Of a stretch of DNA of 64,000 bases, positions 46,434 to 57,835 are shown piece after piece. The position numbers and the translations under genes were made by a program. The number at the start of each line of letters is the position of its first letter. Position 1 is the first letter of the stretch. The DNA is from Undaria pinnatifida (lineage: Eukaryota; Sar; Phaeophyceae; Laminariales; Alariaceae): positions 1,453,001-1,517,000 of the forward strand of contig JABAKD010000025.1 of the NCBI GenBank assembly GCA_012845835.1, given 5' to 3'. The notes beneath the pieces were generated by a model that saw only the letters and a list, made by a program, of their open reading frames with translations, did no database searches and was not told where the DNA came from.

Positions 46434-46760
46434 CCCGAAGTCAAAGCTGGCACCACCCACGGAATCCGAAGCAGGAACAAGGGGACACAAGGGAGTGGAC
46501 AAACCGCCACGGATGCCTCAGACACCGGCATCACCAGAACACCCTGCGCTGGAAACGCAACCAGCGCGGAGCAGGTGGGGCCCCACAAAGACATCCCGAA
46601 GTCAAAGCTGGCACTACCCACGGAATCCGAAGCAGGAACGAGGGGACACAAGGGAGTGGACAAACCGCCACGGACGCCTCAGACACCGGCATCACCAGAA
46701 CACCCTGCGCTGGAAGCGCAACCAGCACGGAGCAGGTGGGGCCCCTCAGTGGCAAAGACG
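46434..46760. repeat. Two-copy tandem repeat (about 163 bp) inside the LARD-like element
   Basis: CCCGAAGTCAAAGCTGGCA starts both units (46434 and 46597). They share GGAATCCGAAGCAGGAAC, GGGAGTGGACAAACCGCCAC and GGAGCAGGTGGGGCCCC. All three forward frames stay open across it, so the open frames at 46221-46822 are not good evidence for a protein. Confidence 0.85.
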
Positions 46761-48030
46761 GTTCGCTTGCTGAAAAACCTTGTATCATTTTCCAGGTAGC
46801 CAGAAACAAGACTCGACGCTAGAGTCGAAATCGGAGGAAGGCAATTACTCGACGGACGACAACGGGATCTTGTGATACGCATCCATGGGGAACTGTTCCT
46901 TAGCTATACAAGCGATTGCATACGCTAAGTTGAGTCACAAACAATGGACAGCGCTCTGGAGAGTGATCTGGGTCAGGCCTGGTGGACAACCTCGGCTGAC
47001 GCAGAATCCGGAGGCGGACGGGGGCGGTGATGAGTGTTAAGCCCTTCCATTTAAGACCCGCCGATCTGCGTCATGCGGTTGAAGATGAGTTCGCTCACGC
47101 GACCTGGGGACCAGACTTCGAGTCGACAGAAGTGTCTACGACGGCGTACCTTATGTACACTTTCTAGGACCGCAAAACAGTCCAGGGGAAGGGTAACACA
47201 CGGGCCTAGCACTGCCGGGGCCGTTACCAGGTTGGAGTTGAATCTCACTAGCTCACAGAGGACTAGGCGAAGAGTAGCTTTATGTCCTTTCAGCTGGACG
47301 TGTTCCGTGCAATGTGGGAGGTGTACCAGGCAACGTACTGTCGTCCCAGGCCAGACAGCGTCCCGTCGGAGGGAGAACGAGGCGCTGAGTCAGGGGAGGG
47401 AGCGTTAATCCAACACCCGGTCAGATACTCAGGTAAAGTGTGATGTCGGGGACGTAGTCCGCCACCTGAAGGTGTCTACGAGATTCGTATAGGCTTCAGC
47501 GAGCCTTTCTGGCGAATAACCTATGCGGACAGGGAATGGGAGGAGGTGCATAGCCAAGATGTGACAAGGGGGAGACAAATATTAGCCGGCACGTCGCCCC
47601 TTTCACCAAATTGAGAATGCATCCGCAAACATAAGAGAGGCATGTTCCAAGGAGCAAAAGCATATATTTCAATGGACAGCAAGATCAATGGGCAGCAAGA
47701 TCAATGGACAGCAAGATCAACCAGGAGTTTTCACAACAAGGAAACATTTTACGGCGAGGTCCAACCTGCGGGGGGTTACTCGAGCGCTTGCCCCATTTAC
47801 AGGGTTGTGGAAGAGACGGGGATGGTCCAGGTTGTCCGTCTACGGGAACCGTTCGAACATGCCGTTCCCTGGAAGAGAAGGGAAGTTTCAATATCGTCGG
47901 TGTACCGGTGTCTCCGGGACCGTATGATGAAGCGGAGCGGTGGCCGTGGTGGTTGGAGGAGAGTATCTCGAGTCAAAGGCTTGGACGCCTCGACTAGTAT
48001 TTTCGTCTCGCGGCGATACACTGGAGGAGT

Positions 48031-48744
48031 GTCACGCTGCCTTAGCTTCAGGACACTAGTAATACGATTAGGTGTATGGCTATCTGTACCAAGCTATACA
48101 CGGAGGGCCTAGAGTGCTAGTAGCAGCCGAGCTGCCAGGTGCTCCCCGCTACGTTCTCGTGCAAAAGCAACGTAATTCAGCCGTTGAGCACAAGGCTTCC
48201 TGGATTATTTAGCCGTATCATAACGGGTTCATAATCGTGAAACTCTGGCATCCACCGTAGTGTGTATTAAGCACGGCCGATGAAAAAGCAATGACATTCA
48301 GCAGCTACTTCACAACGGTTCCTGCATTTTGAAGCCGTATCCTAACGAGGTCATAATCCTAAACAAACTGGCATCCATCATGTGTTCACTAAGCACGGCA
48401 GATGAAAAAGAGAAAATATAGGACTACTACTGTGCACTTCCATGCATCAATGGTGCGCCTGTATATTACCCGTGCTGTACGCATGCTGCATCCCATTGCG
48501 CCGTGTCGATGAAACACCCGCTCCGCGCGTATGCCGACCTTAGAATCGCCATAACCCCGGGAACCAGAGTTCCCACCCCCTCTTCGGTATACTAAGTTCA
48601 GCATACAGACACCGAGGGCCCGGGAAACCAATACAGAGGATCAGAAGAACGTGTTTGCCGCCGCTGTAGACCAACGAGGACTGTGCGACTGGATCCAGAG
48701 GCGAGTGATAAGTAGGCAAGTAGTCCACCCTTGAGCTGTTCACG
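48031..48744. repeat. Right LTR of the LARD-like element, with internal duplication
   Basis: About 130 bp longer than the left LTR. The stretch with AGCCGTATC(A/C)TAACG, CTGGCATCCA and AAGCACGGC(C/A)GATGAAAAA occurs twice in tandem (about 48230-48290 and 48335-48410). Confidence 0.75.
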
Positions 48745-50469
48745 ATAAAATTACGGTACGTACATTATCACTAATAGTGCAACGCAACGCTACTGCTGCT
48801 ATCGTGGACTACAATTCACGCGAAATTATGCACTCCCACTTTCATACTTACGATCAGTCGTAATCGTATTTGACCGTGTTTTCTAGTTCAAGATACAGCT
48901 ATTTCTACAAACCTTTCTCCATGTTTTGACTAGGCTTATTGACACGTACTCGTTTAACACTACGTGATGAACTTGCACCGCTAAAGCCAAAGCTACAAAA
49001 TCGTACCGACGCAAGTCGACTGCAGCAAAATGTGTACCATGTGAGTCTTGTTTTAGTCTATATGAAAGATCATATCTACGTGCACCATACTATACACAGC
49101 AAATAAAATATAGTGGTAGTACTTGTACGAATGCAAAATAGCTAAACGAGAAAAACAAATAAAGAAGAGAATCAGAAACCTAGCGCGTGCTGCTGAAGGA
49201 TCCTGTGTTCGCTAATGATTTGGCTGCGTTGATGCTGTTGCTGTTGCTGCTGGTACTGCAGCTGATGATTTTCATGAGGCTGCTGCAGATGTGACATGAC
49301 GCCGTGGTGTTGCTCGCAGGAAGCTGTTTACGAGGTTGCTATTGTTGCTGATAATTGCTGCGCTATCGATTCTCTTATGTTGTAGATGGTGACAGACATT
49401 ATGAAGTGTACTGGTATCCTGTCATCTCGTGGTTGTAGCGCCTCGGTACTGCTCGTAGAGAGTAGCCTTCCTGCTGGTGCTGTTGTGTTATGGCGCCCGT
49501 TGTCGACACCGCAATCAAACTTCTGCGTCCCCGAAGGGAAAATCAACGGGCCTAATCGCAACTCTCGTTTTTGGGAAAAAAATCAAAGCTTTCAGCTAAG
49601 CTGAGAAATCTGTTTGACGCTATTGGTTTGGCGCTCGCGAACCACGTGGTGGCTCGGCAACAGCGGGCTTGAGATGCTGTCAGACATGTCCTTGGTGATG
49701 ACCTTAGCGTCGAACTGACGTTGTACAAGCTGGTAGTCGACGATGTATCCCTGTCTGAATCTGGGAGATTAAAGCTTGGAGCGAGATTGGAGCGCTAGCT
49801 TTTACGATACTTTTTCCGGGGAGGTAGACACTCCAGCTCACCGTGTGCATGATGCCGTGAGACACGCCCCCAGGGCGTTATGAAGGTGTAGATGGTTTCG
49901 TTGTGGTCTCTGGAGTAGTGGCCTCTGCTATAGAAGATGTTCCTTCAGCTGTCACAGGTGGTGCTTTTGAACGATAAGTCGCTGATGAGGGTTGCTGGAG
50001 TAATGTTATTTCCCCAGCTGTCGAACTTGATGGCGATGACGCCTATACCTAGTGGTGGTAATGATGTTGTCGTGGTCGTGCGACGAGTATTAGACTTTGA
50101 GCGAGGGTAGAATTTACCCATAGCCTTTGGGGACATGTTGTCGCTGGTGGTGCTGGCTTGAGCACACCTGTTGAAGTTAGACCCTATTGCAGACCTAGAC
50201 GAAGGTGACCGCTAGCGCCGTCTTAAATCCCTCGCAGAGCTGTGTACGTGTCGTTGTCCTGTTGATTTGTTTGGTGTAGGCTGCACTTTCCGTAGTTTGA
50301 ATCGGTCATAGAACTACATGTTTTGATATTCTTGCTGCAAGTGCTCAGTCGGTGCATCCCTGGAGTCTCCGAACCTCCCACGTGGACACCGCCTCCTTTC
50401 ATTAGTTGCAGAACGGTCCAGCTTTTCTTTGATTTCTTTGTAGTTGAACGAAACTTCATCCTACCAGGT
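48745..50469. other. Intergenic region without recognised gene
   Basis: CTG/TTG-rich short repeats at 49215-49350. A - strand frame at 50223-50459 has no known motif. Otherwise nothing seen. Confidence 0.5.
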
Positions 50470-51076
50470 CCCAGCTGTGAGTATAGCTTGGCCCACCATC
50501 AGCTCAGCTCCACTCAGCAGCGCGGCGCTGTGCTGTACCGTGTGGTGTCGTGCCTTGCCGTGCGGTGAGGTGTTGTGCCGTGCTGTGCCGTGCTGCTCTG
50601 CTGTATACTTATTATTTCGTACATGCCCAGGATCATTACGAACAACCTTTCATTTTTTGGTTCACGACGTACCATAATACAGTAGTAGACCCCAGGCTCA
50701 TTATCTAAGCTCCACTCAGCAGCGCACCGCAGCGCTAGCTCAGCAGCGCAGCGCTGTGCAGTGCCGTGCGGTGTCGTGCCCTGCCGTGCGGTGAGGTGCT
50801 GTGCGGTGTTGTGTCGTGCTGTGCCGTACTGCTCTGCTGTATACTTACTATTTCGTACATGTCAAGAATCATTAGAACCTTTAATACTTTGGTTCACGAC
50901 GTACCATAATACAGTAGTAGACCCCAGGCTCATTATCTAAGCTCTACTCAGCAGCGAACCGCAGCTTTAGATCAGCAGCGCAGCTTTGTGCAGTGATGTG
51001 CGGTGTCTTGCCCTGCCGTGCGGTGAGGTGCTGTGCGGTGTTGCGCCGTGCTGTGCCGTACTGCTGTGTTGTATAC
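50470..51076. repeat. GC-rich tandem repeat, left side of the DIRS-order insertion
   Basis: About two and a half units of roughly 240 bp. Each has a GTGCCGTGCGGTG-type core (CAGCGCAGCGCTGTGCAGTG, GTGCGGTGAGGTGCTGTGCG), then CTGTATACTTACTATTTCGT, ATCATTAGAACC and GGTTCACGACGTACCATAAT. The array is interrupted at 51076 and resumes at 57836. Confidence 0.85.
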
Positions 51077-51310
51077 GCGTATTATTATCGAGGCACGAGA
51101 AAATATGGGTTTTGTATGTACGGAAGAAGTTTGGGGTTATTGCACGTTGACCAATGAGATCAACGCGGATGGTTACTTGTACTTGTCCTGGTATATCAAA
51201 GGGAACCTTGGATCAGTATGTCTGGTTGTTGACTAGTAAGCGAAGCACGCCGAGAAGAGAGAAACATCCTCGACGAGACAGGTTCAAGGTGTGATAGACT
51301 GGCTAATTTC
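51077..51310 (+). repeat. A1 terminal repeat of the DIRS-order element
   Basis: Starts GCGTATTATTATCGAGGCAC and ends near GTGTGATAGACTGGCTAATT. Matches 56788-57025 closely. Confidence 0.85.
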
Positions 51311-51435
51311 TGCTGTATGTGAGCTTCGCTGCAACTGCTGCTGTGAGACTTCGCTGGGACTGCTGTGGTGACTGCCGTGGTGATAATTTTCTGTGACTAC
51401 TGTTGTGGCGAGCGCTGCGGGCTGTCGCTTCGACG

Positions 51436-52877
51436 ATGGGAGATTTGTCGAGTGCCCCGGCGCCTGTCGCCGCCAGCGCTGAGGTGGAGGCTACGCTGCG
51501 TGCCCGGACCGCCGCAGCTCTCGCGGGCTCGGGGTCCTACTCCGGGGCGCCAGCGGTCGGTGCGGCCTTGTCTTCCGATGACTGAGCCACGTGGGTCCGA
51601 CAGGTTGAAGCCGAATTCGCGCGGATTCATGAGGGCCTTGACGAAACATTTGCCGAGTTATCGGCCACTGCTTGTTCCACCCGCGACGTAGCAGCTGCCT
51701 GTGCTGATCAGGTAGCTAATCTCGACATCATCGTTCAACAGTTCGTGGAGAACAACTCCGGTCGGGTAGCCTCCCGAGACGACGGCGACGCTCAGGAACG
51801 GCAGCGCCAAAAAGTACAACTGGCCACCGAAATGACCACTTGGAACAAGGTCAACACAGCTAGGAAGCTGTGGATTATTCGAGGGCGTATCCCCCCGAAC
51901 CTCGGGGGCTATCCCGCTGGCCTGCAGTCGTTGGTGGGGAAGGTCATCCACGTCACAGCCAACGTCGCGTCCCAGCTTCGGTCCTTCAGTTCCTTTGACG
52001 TTGGGGCTTATTGGCCCCACGTGGACGGTCGGGGCTTATAGGCCCCCCTTGGACGGGCCCATCTGGCACTCCCTCATGGTCGCCGACCGTCTTGACCTCT
52101 TGAGGTTGGCCATCGTTGCGATTCTTTCTGTGGGTCTCTCGCCCAGGGTCGCCGACGATCTCCCCTGTCTGGCGCGGGTCAACGCCCTTGGCGACGCGTT
52201 TACGGTGGCGGCCACGGGCTTGCGTACGCACACCTTCAGCAACTACAGTATGCTGTCCGTCCCAGAAGCGCATGCAGTGCTGTGTGATATTATTAACCGC
52301 GACATCGCTTTGTGGGTGAGTGAACTCATGCGTGCCGCGCAGCGGTCTTCCCCTGATGTTGTCCCTCCCCCAGCTGGTACGGTGTTCGACCTCCCACCCA
52401 TGCCCGCGTTCGTACGCACTCTCGAATTTTGCTGCGGCGGGGGGGGAGGTCCTCCGGCTTGTACTCAGCAGCATCGGTTCCGGCGCAAACAGGCCCACCA
52501 AGCGGAAGGCCACCGCTCCCCCCACTGGGTCGCCCGGGTCCAAGGGAAAGGCCAATTCAAGTCTCCCCCAGGCCTGCCGGATGTTTACGCGCACCGGTAA
52601 ATGCAACTGGTCTCCGTGTAAGTTCAGGACGAGGCCCCCGCAGCCTCGGCATCCTCGCCATCTCCACCCGCTCGCAGGGAGGAGGGCAGCGGAAACGTGG
52701 CGGCGGCGGGCGGAGGGTCGCGGGTGTTGTCGCTGCGTGCTATCCTCCCCGCGGGGGGCAACAGGGGGGGCAAGGGGGGTAAAGGCGCTGGTTTTGGTTC
52801 TGGATGAAGACACGGGCCCTGCCGCCAGGTGGGGCCAACCTTTGCGGGCGCAGCTGCGGCGCCGGCGGTGGATGTAG
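51436..52877 (+). pseudogene. Gag-like ORF of the DIRS-order element, broken
   Basis: ATG at 51436 (MGDLSSAPAPVAASAEVEAT); in-frame TGA at 51583, then the same frame continues (RQVEAEFARIHEGLDETFAE ... TWNKVNTARKLWIIRGR) to 52038. It then shifts to the frame of 51995-52600, which is helical (AILSVGLSPRVADDLPCLAR), and shifts again in the G-run at 52437-52446. A Cys cluster follows: CRMFTRTGKCNWSPCKF at about 52577-52630. C-x8-C-x4-C resembles the CCCH-type finger seen in Gag of DIRS-like elements, but no His follows at the expected place. Three lesions make it non-functional. Confidence 0.55.
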
Positions 52878-53150
52878 CGGCTGCGTCAACAATTGAGAGT
52901 GCGGCCGCGTGTTGGGTCCAACCTCGGGGAGCGCGGCTGCGGCGTTGGCGGTTGGTGGGGGGATTGCGTCGACGGTCGACGTTGGCGGAGCGCCGACCGT
53001 ACCGGCAGTCCGCGGGGTCACGGGCGGGTTGCGGGGGCGCGCGTTGGAGGCGCTGGCAGGCGAAGGCGGCGTTGGGCGCGAGCGTGTACCCGTTGCTCCG
53101 GGATCCGTCATTTTCGGGAATAGAGGTGACCATGGCGAGCGCGCGCGTGC

Positions 53151-55213
53151 GTGTACTCTAGTCTAGTCTCGGCGCGCATTGTAGGAACTGGCTTATCAGT
53201 CGCGCGCGGAGATACAGTTAGCCATAGCGAACGTGTGCGACGTTCGGATTTTGATTGGGGGTGCGGACACGGCTCGACCGATGGCGAGCGCGCGCACGCA
53301 CGGTTGGATTCGGCGGTTGAGGCGTGGCGCACCGCGCAGGATAGCGTAACGCGGTCGGTATCATCAACAGGTTCCGCAAATCTCGATGTGGTTGCCAGCG
53401 CGGGGTCATCTCTTTTGCGTGCCTGTGCCGGCATTGTCAAATTGTTTACGTCCGCTGTCGGATCCGCTCGCATTGCCTCACATATTCATTCTCACATCGT
53501 TCGTCATTGGCTTGGTACCGGCAAGAACTTCCCTCGTGTTAACCAGTTGCTCCGCGTTTTGGCACCGAGCACTCCGGTGTGTGTTGCGCGGGGGGGTAAT
53601 CTGACTGCTGAGCTTGCGTACGTTAACCACTAGAGCGTCGCCCCCCATGCCGTTGCTGTTCACCGAACGATATGTGCAGACGTGGTGCACGGTCGGGCTT
53701 TGGTGTTTAAAACAAGTTCCGCGTCCGATACTGCGGGTTTACGTGTTTCGCCGTTGGCCGTCGTGCTTAAGCCTAAGTTTCGCATCATTCACGATCTCAC
53801 GTTTGCGCGCGCGGGCGGCCATTCCAGCGTTAACGACGATACCGATGTTTCCTCCGCCCCCTCCTGCGAGCTAGGTCATGTGCTTCGGGATGTGTTGTTA
53901 CGGGTGTCTTTTTGCGGCAGTTGCACGGTCCCACAGCTAGAATCGTTCTTTGCCGCGTTGACGTAAAAGACGACTGTCGTCAAGTTATAGTTGACCCGGT
54001 AGGGGCGCCGGTGTTTGGGCACGCGATGGTTGAATACGTAGTTGTGGATCTTCGCTTGCAATTGGGGTGGCGTAGTAGTGGGGGCTGATGGCTTCTGCGC
54101 TGGAACATTCCCACACCCGCTCTACGTTTCAAGATGCGGCTGTTTCCCCACAAGGGGCGGCTGCCGTCGAGCATATGCGTCTTGCCCCGTCGCGGGGGGC
54201 TCGGTTACGTTCCTCCCTCGCGATTGTCGAACCGTTTCCGGTAGCGGCATCTACGCCGGGAGTCGTTTTTTCGTGCGGTAGTACGTAGACGACGGCATTC
54301 TTGTCGGGTTCAGTGGTGGTCGGACGGTCGTCGCTGTATGCGGGCTGTGCAGTCGTTGGCCTCGGACCACTTTCGCTTATTGGGCGTACGTGGCGCGTCC
54401 GACCCTTCTCTGTTGTCCGCCAGCCCAATCACTAACTTGAGCACGCGTCTCAAAGTGCTGGACTGATTGGTGGACACAAAAGCACTTACGGTGACGGCGC
54501 CGCCACATAAGCGCGTCAAGCTGCGATTGCTTTTAGGGGAGTGGCCCCCGACTCGCACCTATGCTTCAGCGAGGCAGGTGTCGCAGCTGGCGGGTTTCCT
54601 CATGCACATTTGTTTTGCCGTTCGTCCCGGGTCTTTCTTCGTGCATTGTTTGTTGGCTTCGGTTGGGATGCCGCGCATCGCTGCCGGTGATCACTTCGCT
54701 GGCCGAATGGCCAATCCGGGGCGGCGTGTTGCCCTTGGGCCCGAGTTCCATGCGGATCTCGGATTTTGGCGGTGGTTTGTTGACAAAGGTGTTGACGCGC
54801 GCGGCGGGGTGCTGTCGGCGCCGATGTATCATCTGCTGGAACGCCCGGCACAACGTACGTTGTTCTCGGACGCGTCAAAAACCGCCGTCAGGGGATGTTG
54901 TCTCGAAACCGGTGTTTACTGGCGCTATGATCTCACAACCCAGGAACCGTCACGGTTTTGCGGCTCGAGTAAGTCCGTCCGCGGCGTGGAAGACTTATCT
55001 ATCAACGTGCTTGAACTTTTGGGCATGGTTGTGTCGGCATTTGTCCTAGTGTCTTCGTGTGCCGATCGACCATCAGCGACGGGAGATTGTACTTTGTTGC
55101 GAGGAGATAACGAGGCCGCCGTGCATTGGGTGCGGCGGTGTCGAGGGGGGCTGGAACCGCGTTCCGGTGCCCTCATGCGTCTCCTTGGCCTTCTCGAAGT
55201 GTCATCCGGGTGA
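53151..55213 (+). pseudogene. Reverse transcriptase-RNase H of the DIRS-order element, broken
   Basis: First frame 53151-53966 with TAG at 53631: VSPLAVVLKPKFRIIHDLTF and SVNDDTD are the DIRS-type RT start. The frame then shifts. YVDDGILVG at 54282-54308 is the RT active site, with a TAG codon directly in front of it. From 54467: thumb-like segment PPTRTYASARQVSQLAGFL. RNase H follows: LFSDASKTAVRGC (first Asp, about 54865), SINVLELLGMV (Glu) and LLRGDNEAAVHWV (Asp, about 55105). The frame ends at TGA 55211. The order and motifs are those of the DIRS group and differ from LTR-element RT. Several stops and frameshifts are present. Confidence 0.8.
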
Positions 55214-55326
55214 CATTTCGAGGCAACGCATATGAGTGGTATCCACAACACTGCCGCCGACGGTATCTCTCGCTGGGATCGCGGCTCCTTTCTTGATAAT
55301 ATGCGCGCCGTTCGACCCAACATCCC

Positions 55327-56415
55327 GTGGCAGGTTCGGGAACTGGGGACCATCAGCATTTCTCTATGTACTCCGGTGTTTGCCTCGGACTCATGCGACA
55401 CGCCTTTCTGGCCTCGACTGAACGAGCTTATTTGGGGCATTTGGGAGCATGGGTAGACGTTCGGGTACGTTCTGGTGTTCCCGTCTTTCTTGATCGCGGC
55501 GTTGACGACATGACCAACGTGTGGCATTTTTTGGAATACGTAGCGTACGCGTTTGCTACCAGGAAACTGCGGTCGGCGACCATCGAAAGCCATATGTCGG
55601 TCATCAAGTTTTTTCATCGCATTTCACGCGGTTTCGAGCTCGACACAACTCACCCCGTCATCGCGAGCGCCCTCAAAGGTGCGGCGCGATCGCATGCCGA
55701 AGTGGGTAGTCAGGCGACCGTGCGTCGGCCCGTGTCGTGGGCTATATGGCCTACTGGCGAAACTTTGATCCACGCTTGGCGTAACGGGGGGCGCGTGTTG
55801 TGGCTCGCGTTGTGTGCGTCGTTTTGTTTCTTGACCCGTGCGTCCGAAATGATCGCGGAAACCCGGTCGCATATCCACGAAACGTATTGTTTAGGGCAAG
55901 CAGACGTGGATTTCTTTCGCGGTAGGGCACAGTTGCGGGTGGCGCTATGGTCGAGAGCCGACCGCGTCGAGGTTCGACTTCGTGGGTCTAAGGGCGACCA
56001 GTTGCGCAAAGGGGCGGTTATTTTGCGCGTGCGGGCGGGTTCACCGAGGCCCGTGGGGGGCGGGGGCGGTGCTGTCGATCTTATGCACGAGTTGATGTCT
56101 TGTTATTTGTGTTTGCCCTCGTCGGCTCCCCTCGTGGCAGATGGTCCATGTGAACGAAGCAACAAGCGACGGTAGCCCTGCGAGAAGTGGTTGCGTTGGC
56201 GGGCGGGCGGGCGGATGAGTACGCTCTGGACTCCCTTAGGATTGGGGGCGCGACGCACTTATCAGCAGGGAGTGCCTCTCCAGAGGGATGGCCGGTGGGC
56301 GTCTGATGCTTATAAAGCGTACGTTCGTAGCCACGGCAAGGATGCCAGCCTGGTAGCAAATGTAATGACCAAGGTGGAGATGGATAAACGGGATCCAGCC
56401 GGAGCAGGGTACTGA
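55327..56415 (+). pseudogene. Tyrosine recombinase of the DIRS-order element, frameshifted
   Basis: 55327-56175 holds the N-terminal SAM-like domain (STERAYLGHLGAWVDVR) and the first catalytic Arg in FLTRASEMIAETRSH (Arg codon 55837-55839), with VEVRLRGSKGDQLRKG following. After a frame change, SLRIGGATHLSAG (56232-56270) is the Arg box (second catalytic Arg with its conserved His). Back in the first frame, SDAYKAYVRSHGKD (about 56303-56344) carries the candidate nucleophilic Tyr. This enzyme inserts a circular DNA copy and replaces the DDE integrase of LTR elements. Two frameshifts make this copy inactive. Confidence 0.8.
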
Positions 56416-56607
56416 TTGGGGGCAAGTCAACTCCATTTCAAAGCTGGAGGGGTAGACGTCGACGCAACCACTTCAGCTAGTACGCAACCTTATCATTTTT
56501 GCCAGGCGGATAGAACAGGAGAAGTTGGATCTAGACGTGCGCATCCTAGGGGTGCAGCAAAGGGGGTAGGGGAGTTTCGCGTCCATAAGCTGAGCGAAAT
56601 ACCATTA

Positions 56608-56787
56608 TTGGAGGCCGGCGTCGAAAGCTCGACATTACCAGTTGGGATGAACCCTGACTCAGGGTTACGGACGATAGCGTGGGGCTGCTGTTGGAGCAGC
56701 CGCGGGTGGCTGCCCCTCTCTCCTCCCCCCGTGCTCCGAGCGGGGGTTGCGCAATAATATGATACAACTTCGAAAGCAAAATACAAA
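56608..56787 (+). repeat. B1 repeat of the DIRS-order element
   Basis: GGCGTCGAAAGCTCGACATT ... GAAAGCAAAATACAAA, directly joined to A2. Matches 57656-57835. Confidence 0.85.
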
Positions 56788-57028
56788 GCGTATTATTATC
56801 GAGGCACGAGAAAGTAAGGGTTTTGTATGTACGGAAGACGTTTGGGGTTATTGCTCGTTGACCAGTGAGATCAACGCGGGTGGTAACTTGTACTTGTCCT
56901 GGTATAGCAAAGGGAACCTTGGATCAGTCTGTCTGGTTGCTGACTAGCAAGCGAAGCACGCAAAGAAGAGAGAAGCATCGTCAGCGAGACAGGTTCAAGG
57001 TGTGATAGACTGGCTGATTTCCCACCCA
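56788..57028 (+). repeat. A2 repeat of the DIRS-order element
   Basis: Same start and end words as A1. The B1-A2 junction carries the joined termini expected of the circular intermediate. Confidence 0.85.
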
Positions 57029-57216
57029 CTCGCCCGCGCGTTTGAGCGATTCAGTGGAGGGGGAATGAGGCGGTCGCAGCAACGCGGGCAGAATGTTCGT
57101 TGCTGTTAGCTACACGTACCTAGGGGGCGGTTTGCAGCCGCCCGGGTGTCGTAGGTTGAGCGTTTGGATTTATTCTATATGTGGTGCTCGGGGTCGCTGT
57201 TTATGTCATCAGAGTG

Positions 57217-57410
57217 GCGCGCACGTCTCCAAGCTGGAGGTGCGCCCTTTTCCGTCGGGAAGCTGCATTGTGCAATGCAGGCGTTCGTGCGATGTCGGTT
57301 TGCTTACCGTGCTTCGCGAACATGCACGCATGTCTCCACGCTGGAGGTGCGTCCATTCTTCCTCGTATGGAATTTGCACTATGCTGTGCAGATGTTGTGT
57401 GATGACGGGT
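57217..57410. repeat. Tandem duplication between A2 and B2
   Basis: Two related stretches share 'GTCTCCA(A/C)GCTGGAGGTGCG' and the following 'GAA..TGCA.TGTGCA' words (about 57225-57300 and 57330-57400). Part of the 3' non-coding region of the DIRS-order element. Confidence 0.6.
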
Positions 57411-57655
57411 GCTAATAAGCAGGCGCAGTGGTTTGGTCCCACACTTAGCTCGGTATTAGCGCAATCTGAAACTGCAGGAGAGAAAGTTGTCCGTAATAGT
57501 GTTGCTTGGCCGCGGAGTACATATGTTAAGTGGCATTAATTATATATTATGGGTGCTCCTCTAGTACACTATATTTGCGTTAGATGTGTCGTTTGTGCGC
57601 TTGTGCTGAGTACCACAGTGCAGTAATATGTGCTTATTTTTTTCGAGTCTTTCAG

Positions 57656-57835
57656 GTGGAGGCTGGCGTCGAAAGCTCGACATTGCCAGTTGGGATGGAA
57701 CTTGACTCAGGGTTACGGACGATAGTGTGGGGCTGCTGTTGGAGAAGCCGCGGGGGCCTGCCCCTCTCTCCGCCCCCCGTGCTCCGAGCGGGGGGTGCGC
57801 AATAATATTATACAACTTCGAAAGCAAAATACAAA
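57656..57835 (+). repeat. B2 terminal repeat of the DIRS-order element
   Basis: Same sequence as B1; ends AAATACAAA at 57835, after which the tandem-repeat DNA resumes with TTACTATTTCGTACATGCC. Confidence 0.85.

Larger units (their letters stand above)
44857..48744. mobile_element. Large non-coding LTR element (LARD-like)
   Basis: Direct repeats 44857-45438 and 48031-48744 flank about 2.6 kb that shows no gag, protease, RT or integrase motif. The ends share GCTTCAGGA, AATACGAT, ACCAAGCTA, AAGCACGGCCGATGAAA, CACCCGCTCCGCGCGT, ACACCGAGGGCCCGG and GATAAGTAGGCAA in order. Non-coding internal DNA between long LTRs fits a large retrotransposon derivative mobilised in trans (inference). Orientation is not determined. 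Confidence 0.7.
51077..57835 (+). mobile_element. DIRS-order retrotransposon (Ngaro/PAT-like) with split direct repeats
   Basis: Layout A1 (51077-51310), coding remnants, B1 (56608-56787), A2 (56788-57028), 630 bp, B2 (57656-57835). A1 equals A2 and B1 equals B2, the split-direct-repeat arrangement of Ngaro/PAT-type elements. Internal ORFs give Gag-like, RT-RNase H and tyrosine recombinase pieces. There is no integrase, protease or LTR. The flanks join as GTATAC|TTACTATTTCG, exactly the uninterrupted sequence of the neighbouring tandem unit at about 50838-50854, so there is no target duplication, as expected for recombinase-mediated insertion. Confidence 0.85.

Noticed and set aside
46221-46822. 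Gag gene of the LARD-like element
   Set aside because: All three forward frames are open through a tandem repeat and none has a Gag motif or zinc knuckle.
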